Below, piece after piece: positions 1-8,106 of a DNA stretch of 64,000 nucleotides. The stretch comes from an uncultured Desulfosarcina sp. (GTDB lineage: Bacteria > Desulfobacterota > Desulfobacteria > Desulfobacterales > Desulfosarcinaceae). Under the pieces are notes generated by a model that was not told the origin of the DNA, ran no database searches, and worked only from the letters and a program-made list of their open reading frames with translations. The stretch covers positions 1,922,001-1,986,000 of the forward strand of contig NZ_OY764190.1 in NCBI RefSeq assembly GCF_963668215.1, read 5' to 3'. Position numbers and translations under genes: made by a program. The stretch's first letter is position 1, and each line of letters begins with the position of its first letter.

Positions 1-465
1 AAAACCACCTCCCTGAAAAAAGCCCATGTCGGCCTGACCCCCATCCGGGACAGCGACATCCGGCATGAGTCCTTCACCGAGCGCGCCCCCAAATTGGGCG
101 GCCTGGTGGAATTCTACCGCAGCCCGGCACGCGTGGCCTGGACCCCCACCGGCGTCAATGTGCCCGACTATCCCAAACTGGCCCAGCTCTGGTGGCAGAA
201 TATCGGTGAGGCCGTTTCCGGTGAAGTTACCGTGGATACCGCCATGGACAACCTGGCCAAGGAGATGGACCGGGTGCTGGAACGTATCGCACGCTCCAAA
301 ACTCAGGGTGAATGCGGTCCGAAACTGAATCCGGAAAAAGATGAATCCTATTGGCTGAACCAGCCGGGCTCTCCCAAGGCCAAGCTGGCCAACGAAAAGC
401 CCAAAGGAGAAACCGTCGACTACGACAAGCTGATCGAAGCCTGGCGTGCGGGCAAGGTAAAATAG
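1..465 (+). CDS. ABC-type extracellular solute-binding protein, C-terminal part
   Basis: The frame is open from the first base and ends at TAG 463-465, so only the last 154 residues are present. The composition, with a repeated pattern of Trp/Tyr and charged helices and the segment LAQLWWQNIGEAVSGEVTVD, is that of the C-terminal lobe of family 1 (sugar or polyol) binding proteins, where the last helices read like 'A-x-x-x-l-A-k-e-m-D-r-v'. Such proteins are periplasmic and hand substrate to an ABC importer. The ligand cannot be told from this part. A strong hairpin follows, so this is probably the last gene of its operon. The family call is from pattern memory only. Confidence 0.65.
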   Translation, partial: KTTSLKKAHVGLTPIRDSDIRHESFTERAPKLGGLVEFYRSPARVAWTPTGVNVPDYPKLAQLWWQNIGEAVSGEVTVDTAMDNLAKEMDRVLERIARSKTQGECGPKLNPEKDESYWLNQPGSPKAKLANEKPKGETVDYDKLIEAWRAGKVK

Positions 466-485
466 CCTGACAAACAGCCGCAGAA

Positions 486-532
486 GCAATCAACGGGGCC
501 GGTGTGTTTTTCCGCCGGTCCCGTTTGCTTTT
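486..532 (+). terminator. Rho-independent terminator after the solute-binding protein gene
   Basis: An 11-bp stem (492-502 with 515-525, one G-T wobble), extended by GCAA/TTGC at 486-489 and 525-528, is followed by a short T-rich run (529-532). It lies 20 bases after the stop codon of the upstream gene. Confidence 0.7.
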
Positions 533-630
533 CCGCAGCACCTGCACATGGGATTTGCGTTTGACTTTGGTTGCGGCCTTGGGTAGGGTCCGCCCAATAT
601 TCCAACAGAGAGAAAAAGGACACAATAAAA

Positions 631-1434
631 ATGGACCAACTGGATAAAACCGCCTGTATTTCGCCGGTACGCTTGGGATTCAACAGCCAGTTCAAATTCA
701 AATGCCACCCCGGCGTGCCGTGCTTCACCCAATGCTGCCGGGGCATCAATATCATTTTGACGCCGTACGACATCATCCAGATGAAAAACAGGTTGGGCCT
801 TTCTTCGAGGGAGTTTCTCGCCATTTATACCGAGCCGCAGATTCTGGAGAAAACCGACCTGCCCATGGTGACCCTCAAGCTGCTGGACGACGAGCGCGAA
901 TCCTGCCCCTTTGTCAAGGATGAAACAGGGTGCATCATCTACGAGGACCGTCCGACGTCCTGCCGCTATTATCCGCTGGGCACAGCCACCTTGCAGCACA
1001 AGGAAGGGGCCGATGACGAGGGCTTTTTCTTTTTTGTCAACGAGCCCCACTGCAAGGGGTTCGAAGAAGACACCGAGTGGACCGTGGCCGAGTGGCGCCA
1101 GGACCAGGGCGTCGATTTGAGAGACGAGGTCAACAGCCAATGGACCGACCTGGTGGTCCGCAAGCGCTCTTTTCCGGCCAGCATCAAATTGACCGAAAAA
1201 GCCAAACAGATGTTTTTCCTGGTGAGCTACGACATCGACAAATTCCGGGAGTTTGTTTTCGAAAGCTCTTTTCTCAAGCGCTTCGATGTGGATGACGCTA
1301 CCGTGGAGAAAATCAGGAACGACGAAGTCGAACTGCTTAAATTCGGTCTGGAGTGGCTCCAGGGGGTGTTGTTCAAGCAGACCGACCCCGAGCAGCAGGC
1401 CGGCACGTTGCCCGACCAGCCGCCTTCGGAATGA
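631..1434 (+). CDS. YkgJ-family cysteine cluster protein
   Basis: The product has 267 residues from ATG 631, which has AAGGA ten bases upstream; a TTG at 571 would add 20 residues but has no ribosome site. Near residue 25 it has the Cys pattern FKCHPGVPCFTQCCRG, with further Cys at DESCPF and RPTSCRYYPLG. This is the signature of the YkgJ/UPF0153 zinc- or iron-chelating cluster family, common in sulfate reducers. The biochemical role is unknown. It stands alone between a terminator and a convergent gene. Confidence 0.8.
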   Translation: MDQLDKTACISPVRLGFNSQFKFKCHPGVPCFTQCCRGINIILTPYDIIQMKNRLGLSSREFLAIYTEPQILEKTDLPMVTLKLLDDERESCPFVKDETGCIIYEDRPTSCRYYPLGTATLQHKEGADDEGFFFFVNEPHCKGFEEDTEWTVAEWRQDQGVDLRDEVNSQWTDLVVRKRSFPASIKLTEKAKQMFFLVSYDIDKFREFVFESSFLKRFDVDDATVEKIRNDEVELLKFGLEWLQGVLFKQTDPEQQAGTLPDQPPSE

Positions 1435-1466
1435 AAAACGACTCTTTCCCTGCTTCCTGAAAAACC

Positions 1467-1502
1467 AACCGCCCCACCCGATCCGTCGGGTGGGGCGGTT
1501 TT
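1467..1502. terminator. Bidirectional terminator
   Basis: A perfect 15-bp stem (1467-1481 with 1486-1500) with a four-base loop TCCG is flanked by A-rich sequence on the left and T on the right. It can end transcripts of the YkgJ gene on the plus strand and of the convergent dapA-like gene on the minus strand. Confidence 0.85.
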
Positions 1503-1527
1503 GCATTCCACGATCCGCTCTGTTTTT

Positions 1528-1599
1528 CGTCATTCGGGCGCAGGCCGGAATCCAGTAATCTCAACGTGTTCTGGATACCGGATCAAGTCCGGCATGACG
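1528..1599. repeat. REP-like palindromic repeat
   Basis: The two ends are inverted copies of each other: CGTCATTCGGGCGCAGGCCG at 1528-1547 and, on the right, ATCAAGTCCGGCATGACG at 1582-1599, with GGAATCCAG and CTGGATACC facing each other in the middle. This matches the widespread proteobacterial intergenic palindrome that translates as RAQAGIQ or WIPDQVRHDE in chance frames. It sits between two convergent genes, the usual place for such elements. Confidence 0.75.
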
Positions 1600-1629
1600 A
1601 ATCTGGTTCTTTTACGCGTTTCTCAAACT

Positions 1630-2664
1630 TTAGTACGAAGGATAATACAGCCCCTCCCATAAATTCTCGTCATTCAGGCGCGCATCGATATCCACATCGA
1701 AAAACGCCGCCAGAGGCGCCAATATTTCCGGATTGTTGGTCTGCACGGTCTTGGCGATGGACACCACCTTTTCCAGCCCGGTGCGGCTCATCTTGCCCAA
1801 CGGCGGCCGGCAGGGTCCCGAAGGAATGCCCAGCAGCTGCATCAGGGTCTTGATCGCCAGCGGGTTGCGCGCCCGGCAGACCACTTCACCGTAAGGCGTC
1901 GGCTCTTTGGTGACCACCGTTACCAGCCCGAAAAGAGGCAAAAGCGCATCGGCCAGGGTTTTGGCCGCATCGGTCTTTCCGGCCCTCAACAGATCAACCA
2001 GTTCGACCATAGCCTTGGGGGCGATGTTGGAAACCACGGAAATCACCCCCGCAGCGGCAATATCCGGATTGGTCATCATTTCATAGGTCATCCCGTCATC
2101 GCCGGAGAGAATGGTGAAATCGGGCCCGCAGCATTGCCGGGTACGACGCATGTTATCCGGGTTTCCCGTGGCTTCCTTCACCGTGCTGACATTGGGATGG
2201 GCCTTGTACAAAAGGGCCAGGTCTTCGGGAAACAGTTGGGCGCCGGTACGGCCGGGAATCACATAGGGAATGATCGTCAGGTCGGGAAATTCGGCAGCGA
2301 CCGGAGCGATGTATTCCTTACGAATTTCCATGGAACTGGGGCCGTTATAGTAAGGGTCGACCAGCAAGACGGCATCCACGCCCGCTTCGGCAGCCTCTCG
2401 CGTGGCGGACAGTGCTTCTTTGGTGTTGTTGCTTCCCGCCCCTGCGATGCACAGGCATTTCCCCTTTGCCAGACGAGCATAGGTCTGGACCACATGGTGG
2501 TGTTCCTTCCAGGCCAGGGTGGGGCTTTCACCAGTGGTGCCCACGGCAAGAATACCGGTAATGCCGTTTTGAATCTGAAAGTCGGCCAGACGGGCAAGCC
2601 CTGATTCATCGACCGCGTCGCCGTCGAAAGGCGTTACGATAGCGGTATAACATCCTGGGTTCAT
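1630..2664 (-). CDS. Dihydrodipicolinate synthase (DapA) family protein
   Basis: This 344-residue TIM-barrel protein has the DapA signature: GTTGE at 42-46, YYNGPS near 105-110, the active-site Tyr 134 in IIPYVIPGRTG and the Schiff-base Lys 163 in TVKEATG. DapA condenses pyruvate with aspartate semialdehyde in lysine and diaminopimelate synthesis. The usual YNVPGRTG reads YVIPGRTG here, and the protein is about 50 residues longer than E. coli DapA because of a C-terminal extension. A related aldolase or lyase of the same superfamily is therefore possible. No other lysine gene is nearby. A good GGAGG precedes the ATG. Confidence 0.8.
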   Translation of the reverse strand: MNPGCYTAIVTPFDGDAVDESGLARLADFQIQNGITGILAVGTTGESPTLAWKEHHHVVQTYARLAKGKCLCIAGAGSNNTKEALSATREAAEAGVDAVLLVDPYYNGPSSMEIRKEYIAPVAAEFPDLTIIPYVIPGRTGAQLFPEDLALLYKAHPNVSTVKEATGNPDNMRRTRQCCGPDFTILSGDDGMTYEMMTNPDIAAAGVISVVSNIAPKAMVELVDLLRAGKTDAAKTLADALLPLFGLVTVVTKEPTPYGEVVCRARNPLAIKTLMQLLGIPSGPCRPPLGKMSRTGLEKVVSIAKTVQTNNPEILAPLAAFFDVDIDARLNDENLWEGLYYPSY

Positions 2665-3031
2665 GTTACCTCCTGAGAATGTATCGTTTGTTGGGAAAAG
2701 GTGTCGCCGTTAGGACCGGATGCGGGGCTTGCGAAACGGGGATTTGTCACCAAAGGCGCGCCACAGGGCGGCGCTTGTTTTGGCAAAGTCCCCGATGTTC
2801 TCCGGTATCGACATCATACGATCCTGTAGGTTCAGAAAGCGACGGTCCGAAGGTGAGCCGTCTGGACGGTAAAACCAATGATGTCAAAAACACTAAGGAA
2901 GCAGGGGTCTTATGTCAAGCAAAAAGCATGCTGGCCGGAATTATTTTCCTTGACACGAAACAGCAGTCGGGCTACGGGTCTTGATTTCATGTAATAACAT
3001 AACGGCAAAACTGCCGGAAAAGGATGTGACC
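2665..3031. other. Intergenic region between divergent genes
   Basis: No convincing gene is seen in these 367 bases; short open frames here have no ribosome site. On the minus strand TTGACA (complement of 2913-2918) is followed after 17 bases by TAGTGT (complement of 2890-2895), a fair candidate promoter for the dapA homologue. On the plus strand TTGACA at 2952-2957 lacks a good -10 box. No riboswitch fold was recognised. Confidence 0.5.
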
Positions 3032-3655
3032 ATGTCGAAAGCACCCAACGCCGAAGCGTTTATCGAAGAGCAGCGACGCGCCATTGCCTCGAATCCCGAT
3101 TGCGGGACGTCCCACTATAATCTTGCCGTGGCCCTGCTGGGTCAGGGAAAAATTGAAGAAGGCGAGAAATCGCTGATGACGGCCATCGAGTGCAGCCCGG
3201 GTCTGGCCGAGGCCTATGTCCAGATAGGCGGCATCCGCCTCAAGCGCGGCGACCTGGATGGCTGCCTGGACTGGAATCGGCGTGCCGTCAAAATGAAGCC
3301 CAGTTTTTCGGAAGGATGGGGCAACATCGGTTTTGTACTGCTCCAGCAGGGCGACCTAGAGGGGGCCATCAAAGCCCTGAAGAAGGCCACGGCGTTCAAT
3401 TTTCGGTTCATTCAGGCCTTTGCCACGCTGGCCAACGCCTATCTGATGAACGGCCAGATCAAGGAAAGCATAGAAACCAACCTGAAAGCCATAGATCTTT
3501 CCCCGGAATTTGCCGTCGCCCACAACAATCTGGCCATCGCCTACCTGGAAGACGGGCAAACGGCCCTTGCGGTGGAGCATGCCGACAAGGCCATGGAACT
3601 GGGCTACCAGGTGGCGCCGGAAATCCTGAAAGAGCTGGAGCCACATCGCTCCTGA
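3032..3655 (+). CDS. TPR-repeat protein upstream of the dsr operon
   Basis: The product has 207 residues from ATG 3032, preceded by AAAGGA. At least four or five tetratricopeptide repeats fill residues 25-200, with typical pairs such as NLAVALLGQGKIEEGEKSL, GNIGFVLLQQGDLEGAIKAL and NNLAIAYLEDGQTALAVEHA. There is no signal peptide, so it should be a cytoplasmic protein-binding scaffold. It is followed 84 bases later by another gene on the same strand, and both precede dsrA, so it may belong to the sulfite reduction module. That link is inferred from position only. Confidence 0.85.
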   Translation: MSKAPNAEAFIEEQRRAIASNPDCGTSHYNLAVALLGQGKIEEGEKSLMTAIECSPGLAEAYVQIGGIRLKRGDLDGCLDWNRRAVKMKPSFSEGWGNIGFVLLQQGDLEGAIKALKKATAFNFRFIQAFATLANAYLMNGQIKESIETNLKAIDLSPEFAVAHNNLAIAYLEDGQTALAVEHADKAMELGYQVAPEILKELEPHRS

Positions 3656-3739
3656 CCCCAGGCCGGGATTTCGGCCGGCGTTCAAGAGAGCAAGGCCGGA
3701 TTCACGCTGCATGTACGTTGTTACCATGGCGACTACCCC

Positions 3740-4903
3740 ATGCCCGAAATTGCTTATTTTTTAGCAACGACCGATCATCCCATCAGCCAAACCCACCCCT
3801 GGTGGAATCGGCCATTGCCGACCAGCCGCCTGGATCAAACCGGACCATCGGGACCGCTCGATGCCACCGCCATCACTTACGGCAGTTATTTTCAGGCGGT
3901 TTCGCGGTTTTGCGCAGCTTCCCGCTGGCAGCGGGTCCTGCAAGCTGCGTCCCACAAAATGGAACAGCCGCTGTCCGAGGAAGACCTGGAGCGGGTGACC
4001 ATCTTCTTGGAAAAGCACGGCTCCTTTTACCATCCGGCGCGCATCGAGGTAACCGCCAGAAAAAAACGGATTTCCCTGGTCGCCAACGTGGCGACAACCG
4101 CAGCCGGTCGAAAGAACGTTCTACGGGAGGCCCGGGCCCTGCAACAGCTTAACGAGCAGCGTCCCTTCGGCTGGGTTCCTACCGTTTATGCGATGGATAT
4201 GGATGAGGATGGGCTGCCCATGTTTCTCGGGGACTGGTTCGACGGCTTTCACGAATTTCACCTGACCGTGAAGAATGTAGCGATCGAACCGCGCATCGTG
4301 GTCTGGGATGGCAAGGCAGACCCCTGTCTGCTTTCGGAAAACCAGGAGGCGGTCCTGTATCGCAATATGGCCATGATTCTGACCGCCTGCTACGACCCGG
4401 TCACCACCCAACAAATCTTCCCCTGGCATCATGCCGCCGGCGACTTTGTCGTCAGGCTGGAAAAAGAGCGGACAGCTGTCAAGCTGATCACGGTGCGGGG
4501 CTATCGCCCCATGAACTGTACCGGCGCAACACCAACGAATGAAAATGAAATGTTGGACATGCTGCAGGCGTTTTTTCTGCACCTGACCCTGCGCATGCGT
4601 CTGGATCGCATAGACGGGGTGTCCGAGATCGCCTGGGCGCCGGATCGCTGCCTGACACCCGTCATCGAAGGCTTTTTTCAAGGCCTTGACCTGACCGCCC
4701 GGTTAAGCGGTTTTCCTGAAGCCTTTCCCCGTTTTTTCTGCCAATACCTGAAACAGCAAGGAAAAACCGATTTAAGGGACCGCGCCGCTGAAATAACGAA
4801 GCGCGTGTTCGATCGACACAGCGAAGAACACCAGATTATCGAAGCCAACCTGGCCCATCACATCGATGCGGTTTCACGGTTGCTGACCGGTTGGCCGGCA
4901 TAG
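3740..4903 (+). CDS. Unrecognised 387-residue protein upstream of dsrA
   Basis: I do not recognise a named family. The product is soluble, with no signal peptide or membrane segment. Residues 100-190 look faintly like the N-lobe and hinge of a kinase-like fold: beta strands around RISLVANVAT, a helix with REARALQQLN, then a hydrophobic strand and MFLGDWFDGFHEF. Later QIFPWHHAAGDFVVRL sits where small-molecule kinases have their HxD loop, but the canonical residues are not in place. It lies between a TPR gene and the dsrA promoter. A degenerate kinase-like regulatory protein is a guess. Confidence 0.55.
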   Translation: MPEIAYFLATTDHPISQTHPWWNRPLPTSRLDQTGPSGPLDATAITYGSYFQAVSRFCAASRWQRVLQAASHKMEQPLSEEDLERVTIFLEKHGSFYHPARIEVTARKKRISLVANVATTAAGRKNVLREARALQQLNEQRPFGWVPTVYAMDMDEDGLPMFLGDWFDGFHEFHLTVKNVAIEPRIVVWDGKADPCLLSENQEAVLYRNMAMILTACYDPVTTQQIFPWHHAAGDFVVRLEKERTAVKLITVRGYRPMNCTGATPTNENEMLDMLQAFFLHLTLRMRLDRIDGVSEIAWAPDRCLTPVIEGFFQGLDLTARLSGFPEAFPRFFCQYLKQQGKTDLRDRAAEITKRVFDRHSEEHQIIEANLAHHIDAVSRLLTGWPA

Positions 4904-5083
4904 CCGCACCGGGTGGTAGCCGTCACCACGGCATTATTTTGGATCATCGGGTCAGCGGCCGGTGGTCAAGCCATATCTAATACCATATCATGGGCTCTTA
5001 TTCATGGGATCACCAATATTTTGTATAAACGATCAAGGTGCCACGCCGTTTATTGGTTAACCGCTGGAAATCCTGCTTTTTTA

Positions 5084-5112
5084 TTGACAAGTTCCATGAT
5101 TAATTCTATATC
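5084..5112 (+). promoter_or_regulatory. Sigma-70 type promoter for dsrAB
   Basis: TTGACA at 5084-5089 and TATATC at 5107-5112 are separated by exactly 17 bases in an AT-rich stretch. The start point would be near 5119, leaving an mRNA leader of about 155 bases before dsrA. Confidence 0.7.
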
Positions 5113-5204
5113 TGCCCCTTGCAGATTGAATGATGATAACCACGCAATTTTAACACTCCCGACAATAATTGCAGAAAAAAAATTTGAGAGGAGGTGACCA
5201 CTAA

Positions 5205-5238
5205 GCCCCCGGCGGGGCCGGTTCTTGTTTTTCTTTTG
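5205..5238 (+). promoter_or_regulatory. GC hairpin with T-rich tail in the dsrA leader
   Basis: GCCCC (5205-5209) pairs with GGGGC (5214-5218) around the loop CGGC, and a T-rich stretch follows (5221-5238). It lies inside the predicted leader, between the promoter and the dsrA ribosome site, so it could be a weak attenuator or an mRNA-stabilising structure. A strong purine-rich GAGGAGG at 5189-5195 just before it has no convincing start codon behind it. Confidence 0.4.
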
Positions 5239-5276
5239 GCAGGTTGGTTTACTATCAATTCAAATGGAGGTAAAAG

Positions 5277-6587
5277 ATGGCAAAGCATGCAACCCCTTTG
5301 TTGGACCAGCTTGAGTCCGGTCCGTGGCCTAGCTTCGTGTCGGACCTGAAGCAGGAAGCCGCGAGCAGGGCCAAGAACGCGAACAACGTGGAATTCCAGG
5401 TTCCCCAGGACTGTGTCGAAGACCTTCTGGGCGTATTGGAACTCTCCTTTAAAGACGGCGTGACCCACTGGAAACACGGCGGTATCGTGGGCGTTTTCGG
5501 TTACGGCGGCGGCGTTATCGGCCGTTACTGCGACCAGCCGCAGCAGTTCCCCGGCGTGGCTCACTTTCACACCATGCGCATCAACCAGCCCGGCGGCAAG
5601 TTCTACACCACCGAGTTTCTGAAAAACCTCTGCGACCTGTGGGAATTTCGCGGCTCCGGTATCACCAACATGCATGGCTCCACTGGGGATATCATCTTCA
5701 TCGGCACCTCCACTCCGCAGCTGGAAGAAATCTTCTACGAAATGACCCACAAGTTCGATCAGGACCTGGGCGGCTCCGGCTCCAACCTGCGGACCCCTTC
5801 CGACTGTATCGGCCAAGCACGCTGCGAGTATGCCTGCTACGACACCCAGGCGATCTGCTACGAACTGACCCAGGAATATCAGGACGAGCTGCACCGTCCG
5901 GCCTTCCCCTATAAGTTCAAATTCAAGTTCGACGGCTGCCCCAACTGCTGCGTGGCCTCCATCGCCCGCGCCGACATCTCCTTCGTCGGTACCTGGAGAG
6001 ACGACATCAAAATCGACCAGGAAGCCGTTGCCGGCTATGTTGGCGGCGAATTTCTGCCCAACGCCGGCGCCCACAGCGGCCGCGACTGGGGCAAATTCGA
6101 CATTGAAAAAGAGGTCATCGGCCTGTGCCCCACCCAGTGTATGAAATACGAAGGCGGCAAACTCTCCATCAACACCAAAGAGTGCACCCGCTGCATGCAC
6201 TGCATCAACGTCATGCCGCGCGCTCTGCACATCGGTGATGACCGTGGCTGCTCCATGCTCGTCGGCGCCAAGGCCCCGATCCTCGACGGTGCCCAAATGG
6301 GCTCCCTGCTGGTGCCTTTCATCAAAGTTGAAGATCCTTACGACGAAATCAAGGAAGTCATCGAATCCATCTGGGATTGGTGGATGGAAGAAGGCAAGAA
6401 CCGCGAACGTCTCGGTGAGTTGATCAAACGTCAGGGCTTCCAGAAGCTGCTCGAAATGACCAATATCGATCCGGTCCCGCAGCACGTCCAGGAACCGCGC
6501 CATAACCCCTACATCTTCTGGAAAGAAGAAGAGGTTGGCGGCTGGGAGCGCGACATCAACGAATTCAGATCGAAACACCAGAGATAG
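5277..6587 (+). CDS. dsrA: Dissimilatory sulfite reductase, alpha subunit
   Basis: DsrA (436 residues) forms with DsrB the cytoplasmic alpha2beta2 enzyme that reduces sulfite during sulfate respiration. The four Cys for the siroheme-coupled [4Fe-4S] cluster are seen at C177 and C183 (SDCIGQARCEYAC) and C221 and C225 (DGCPNCC), the same numbers as in Desulfovibrio. A ferredoxin domain follows with C284 and C288 (CPTQC) and C303, C306 and C309 (CTRCMHC). The ATG has GGAGG nine bases upstream. dsrB starts 15 bases after the stop, so both are co-transcribed. Length and motifs are those of a complete reductive-type protein. Confidence 0.98.
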   Translation: MAKHATPLLDQLESGPWPSFVSDLKQEAASRAKNANNVEFQVPQDCVEDLLGVLELSFKDGVTHWKHGGIVGVFGYGGGVIGRYCDQPQQFPGVAHFHTMRINQPGGKFYTTEFLKNLCDLWEFRGSGITNMHGSTGDIIFIGTSTPQLEEIFYEMTHKFDQDLGGSGSNLRTPSDCIGQARCEYACYDTQAICYELTQEYQDELHRPAFPYKFKFKFDGCPNCCVASIARADISFVGTWRDDIKIDQEAVAGYVGGEFLPNAGAHSGRDWGKFDIEKEVIGLCPTQCMKYEGGKLSINTKECTRCMHCINVMPRALHIGDDRGCSMLVGAKAPILDGAQMGSLLVPFIKVEDPYDEIKEVIESIWDWWMEEGKNRERLGELIKRQGFQKLLEMTNIDPVPQHVQEPRHNPYIFWKEEEVGGWERDINEFRSKHQR

Positions 6588-6602
6588 AGGGGAGGAAAAC
6601 CA

Positions 6603-7748
6603 ATGGCATTTATTTCTTCAGGATACAATCCCGACAAACCGATGGAAAACCGGATCACCGACATCGGCCCGCAAAAATACGACAAGTTCTATCCGCCAGT
6701 CATTGCCAAGAATAAGGGCAAGTGGCTGTATCATGAAATCCTCAAACCCGGCGTTCTGGTACACGTGGCCGAGAGCGGCGATGAAGTCTACACCGTGCGC
6801 GTGGGCGGGGCCCGCCTGATGAGCGTAACCCACATCCGTGAAATCTGCGAAATCGCGGACAAGCACTGCGGAGGGTACGTCCGCTGGACCACCCGTAACA
6901 ACGTCGAATTCATGGTGGACGACAAAGCCAAACTCGACCCTCTGGTTAAAGACCTGGAAAGCCGCAAATTCGACGGCGGCAGCTTCAAGTTCCCTGTCGG
7001 CGGCACCGGCGCCGGCGTCACCAACATCATCCACACCCAGGGCTGGATTCACTGCCACACCCCGGCCACCGATGCTTCCGGTCCGGTCAAGGCCACCCTG
7101 GACGTGCTGTTCGAAGATTTCCAGAATCATCGCCTGCCGGCCCAGTTGCGCGTCTCCCTGGCCTGCTGCTTGAACATGTGCGGCGCGGTACACTGCTCCG
7201 ATATCGCCATCCTCGGCTATCACCGCAAACCGCCCCTGCTGGACCACGAATACCTGGACAAAATGTGCGAAATTCCTCTGGCCATCGCCGCCTGCCCCAC
7301 CGCGGCCATCAAACCGGCCAAGGTCAAAGTCGGTGACGCCGAAGTAAAATCCGTGGCCGTGAACAACGATCGTTGTATGTTCTGCGGCAACTGCTACACC
7401 ATGTGCCCCTCCATGCCGCTGGCGGACAAGGAAGGTGACGGCATCGTTCTGATGGTGGGTGGTAAGGTCTCCAACCGCATCAGCACACCCAAGTTCTCCA
7501 AGGTCGTCGTAGCCTTCATTCCCAACGAGACTCCGCGTTGGCCGACCACCACCGCCACGATCAAAAAGATCGTCGACGCCTACTCTGCCGGCGCCAACAA
7601 ATACGAGCGTCTGGGTGACTGGGCTGAGCGCATCGGTTGGGAGCGATTCTTCGAAAAATGCGAGCTTGAATTCACCCATCATCTCATCGATGATTTCCGT
7701 GATCCGGCCTACTACACCTGGCGTCAGACCACGCAATTCAAGTTCTAA
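6603..7748 (+). CDS. dsrB: Dissimilatory sulfite reductase, beta subunit
   Basis: This 381-residue protein carries the second, catalytic siroheme site of sulfite reductase: C151 (IHCHTP), C188, C189 and C193 (ACCLNMC), in the positions known from Desulfovibrio DsrB. The ferredoxin-like domain has C231 and C258, C261, C264 and C268 ([11 protein letters not shown]). GGGGAGG lies just before the ATG. DsrB also offers the docking groove for DsrC, which is not encoded in this window. The gene is followed by a GC-rich hairpin and then dsrD, the usual order in sulfate reducers. Confidence 0.98.
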   Translation: MAFISSGYNPDKPMENRITDIGPQKYDKFYPPVIAKNKGKWLYHEILKPGVLVHVAESGDEVYTVRVGGARLMSVTHIREICEIADKHCGGYVRWTTRNNVEFMVDDKAKLDPLVKDLESRKFDGGSFKFPVGGTGAGVTNIIHTQGWIHCHTPATDASGPVKATLDVLFEDFQNHRLPAQLRVSLACCLNMCGAVHCSDIAILGYHRKPPLLDHEYLDKMCEIPLAIAACPTAAIKPAKVKVGDAEVKSVAVNNDRCMFCGNCYTMCPSMPLADKEGDGIVLMVGGKVSNRISTPKFSKVVVAFIPNETPRWPTTTATIKKIVDAYSAGANKYERLGDWAERIGWERFFEKCELEFTHHLIDDFRDPAYYTWRQTTQFKF

Positions 7749-7771
7749 TTTTTTCATATGAATGAATCTGT

Positions 7772-7806
7772 GCAGGGGGAGGCCGCGCGCCCCCCCTGCC
7801 TTCTTT
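7772..7806 (+). promoter_or_regulatory. GC-rich hairpin between dsrB and dsrD
   Basis: GCAGGGGG (7772-7779) pairs with CCCCCTGC (7792-7799) around a 12-base loop, followed by CTTCTTT. It could end part of the dsrAB transcripts or protect their 3' ends, giving less dsrD mRNA than dsrAB mRNA. The T-run is short, so full termination is unlikely. Confidence 0.55.
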
Positions 7807-7822
7807 AGAAAAGAGGTTACCG

Positions 7823-8062
7823 ATGGAATACGAAGAGGCAAAACAGCTGATCGTTGACAGTCTGACCAAAAAATTGAAGATGAAATCCAAGTTTTACTTC
7901 AACGATCTGGCCAAGATCCTGGACATGAAACCTCGCGTGGCCAAAAAAATCGTCAACCAGCTGGTTCAGGACGGTGTGCTGGAATACTGGTCTTCGGGCA
8001 GCACTTCCATGTACGGCCTGCCCGGCACCGGCAAGCAGTCTGGGGCCGAGCACGAAGATTAA
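7823..8062 (+). CDS. dsrD: DsrD, winged-helix activator of sulfite reductase
   Basis: The 79-residue product matches DsrD in size, place and sequence type: a compact winged-helix fold with FYFNDLAKILDMKPRVAKKIVNQLVQ as the helix-turn-helix part and LEYWSSGSTSMYGL as the wing. DsrD is found almost only in organisms with reductive DsrAB and has been reported to stimulate sulfite reduction through DsrAB rather than to act as a DNA regulator. The ATG is preceded by AAGAGG. The next gene starts 44 bases downstream. Confidence 0.95.
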   Translation: MEYEEAKQLIVDSLTKKLKMKSKFYFNDLAKILDMKPRVAKKIVNQLVQDGVLEYWSSGSTSMYGLPGTGKQSGAEHED

Positions 8063-8106
8063 TTTCGGATTGCGACGGCTGACCTAAACATTGGTGAACC
8101 GCCGCC

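Noticed and set aside
4913..5197. 94-codon open frame before dsrA
   Set aside because: It runs through the promoter and leader, has no ribosome site, and its composition does not look like a protein.
5189..5276. Leader peptide starting at GTG 5194 before dsrA
   Set aside because: The purine-rich site abuts the GTG without spacing, and the frame runs into the dsrA ribosome site without a sensible peptide or regulatory codon run.
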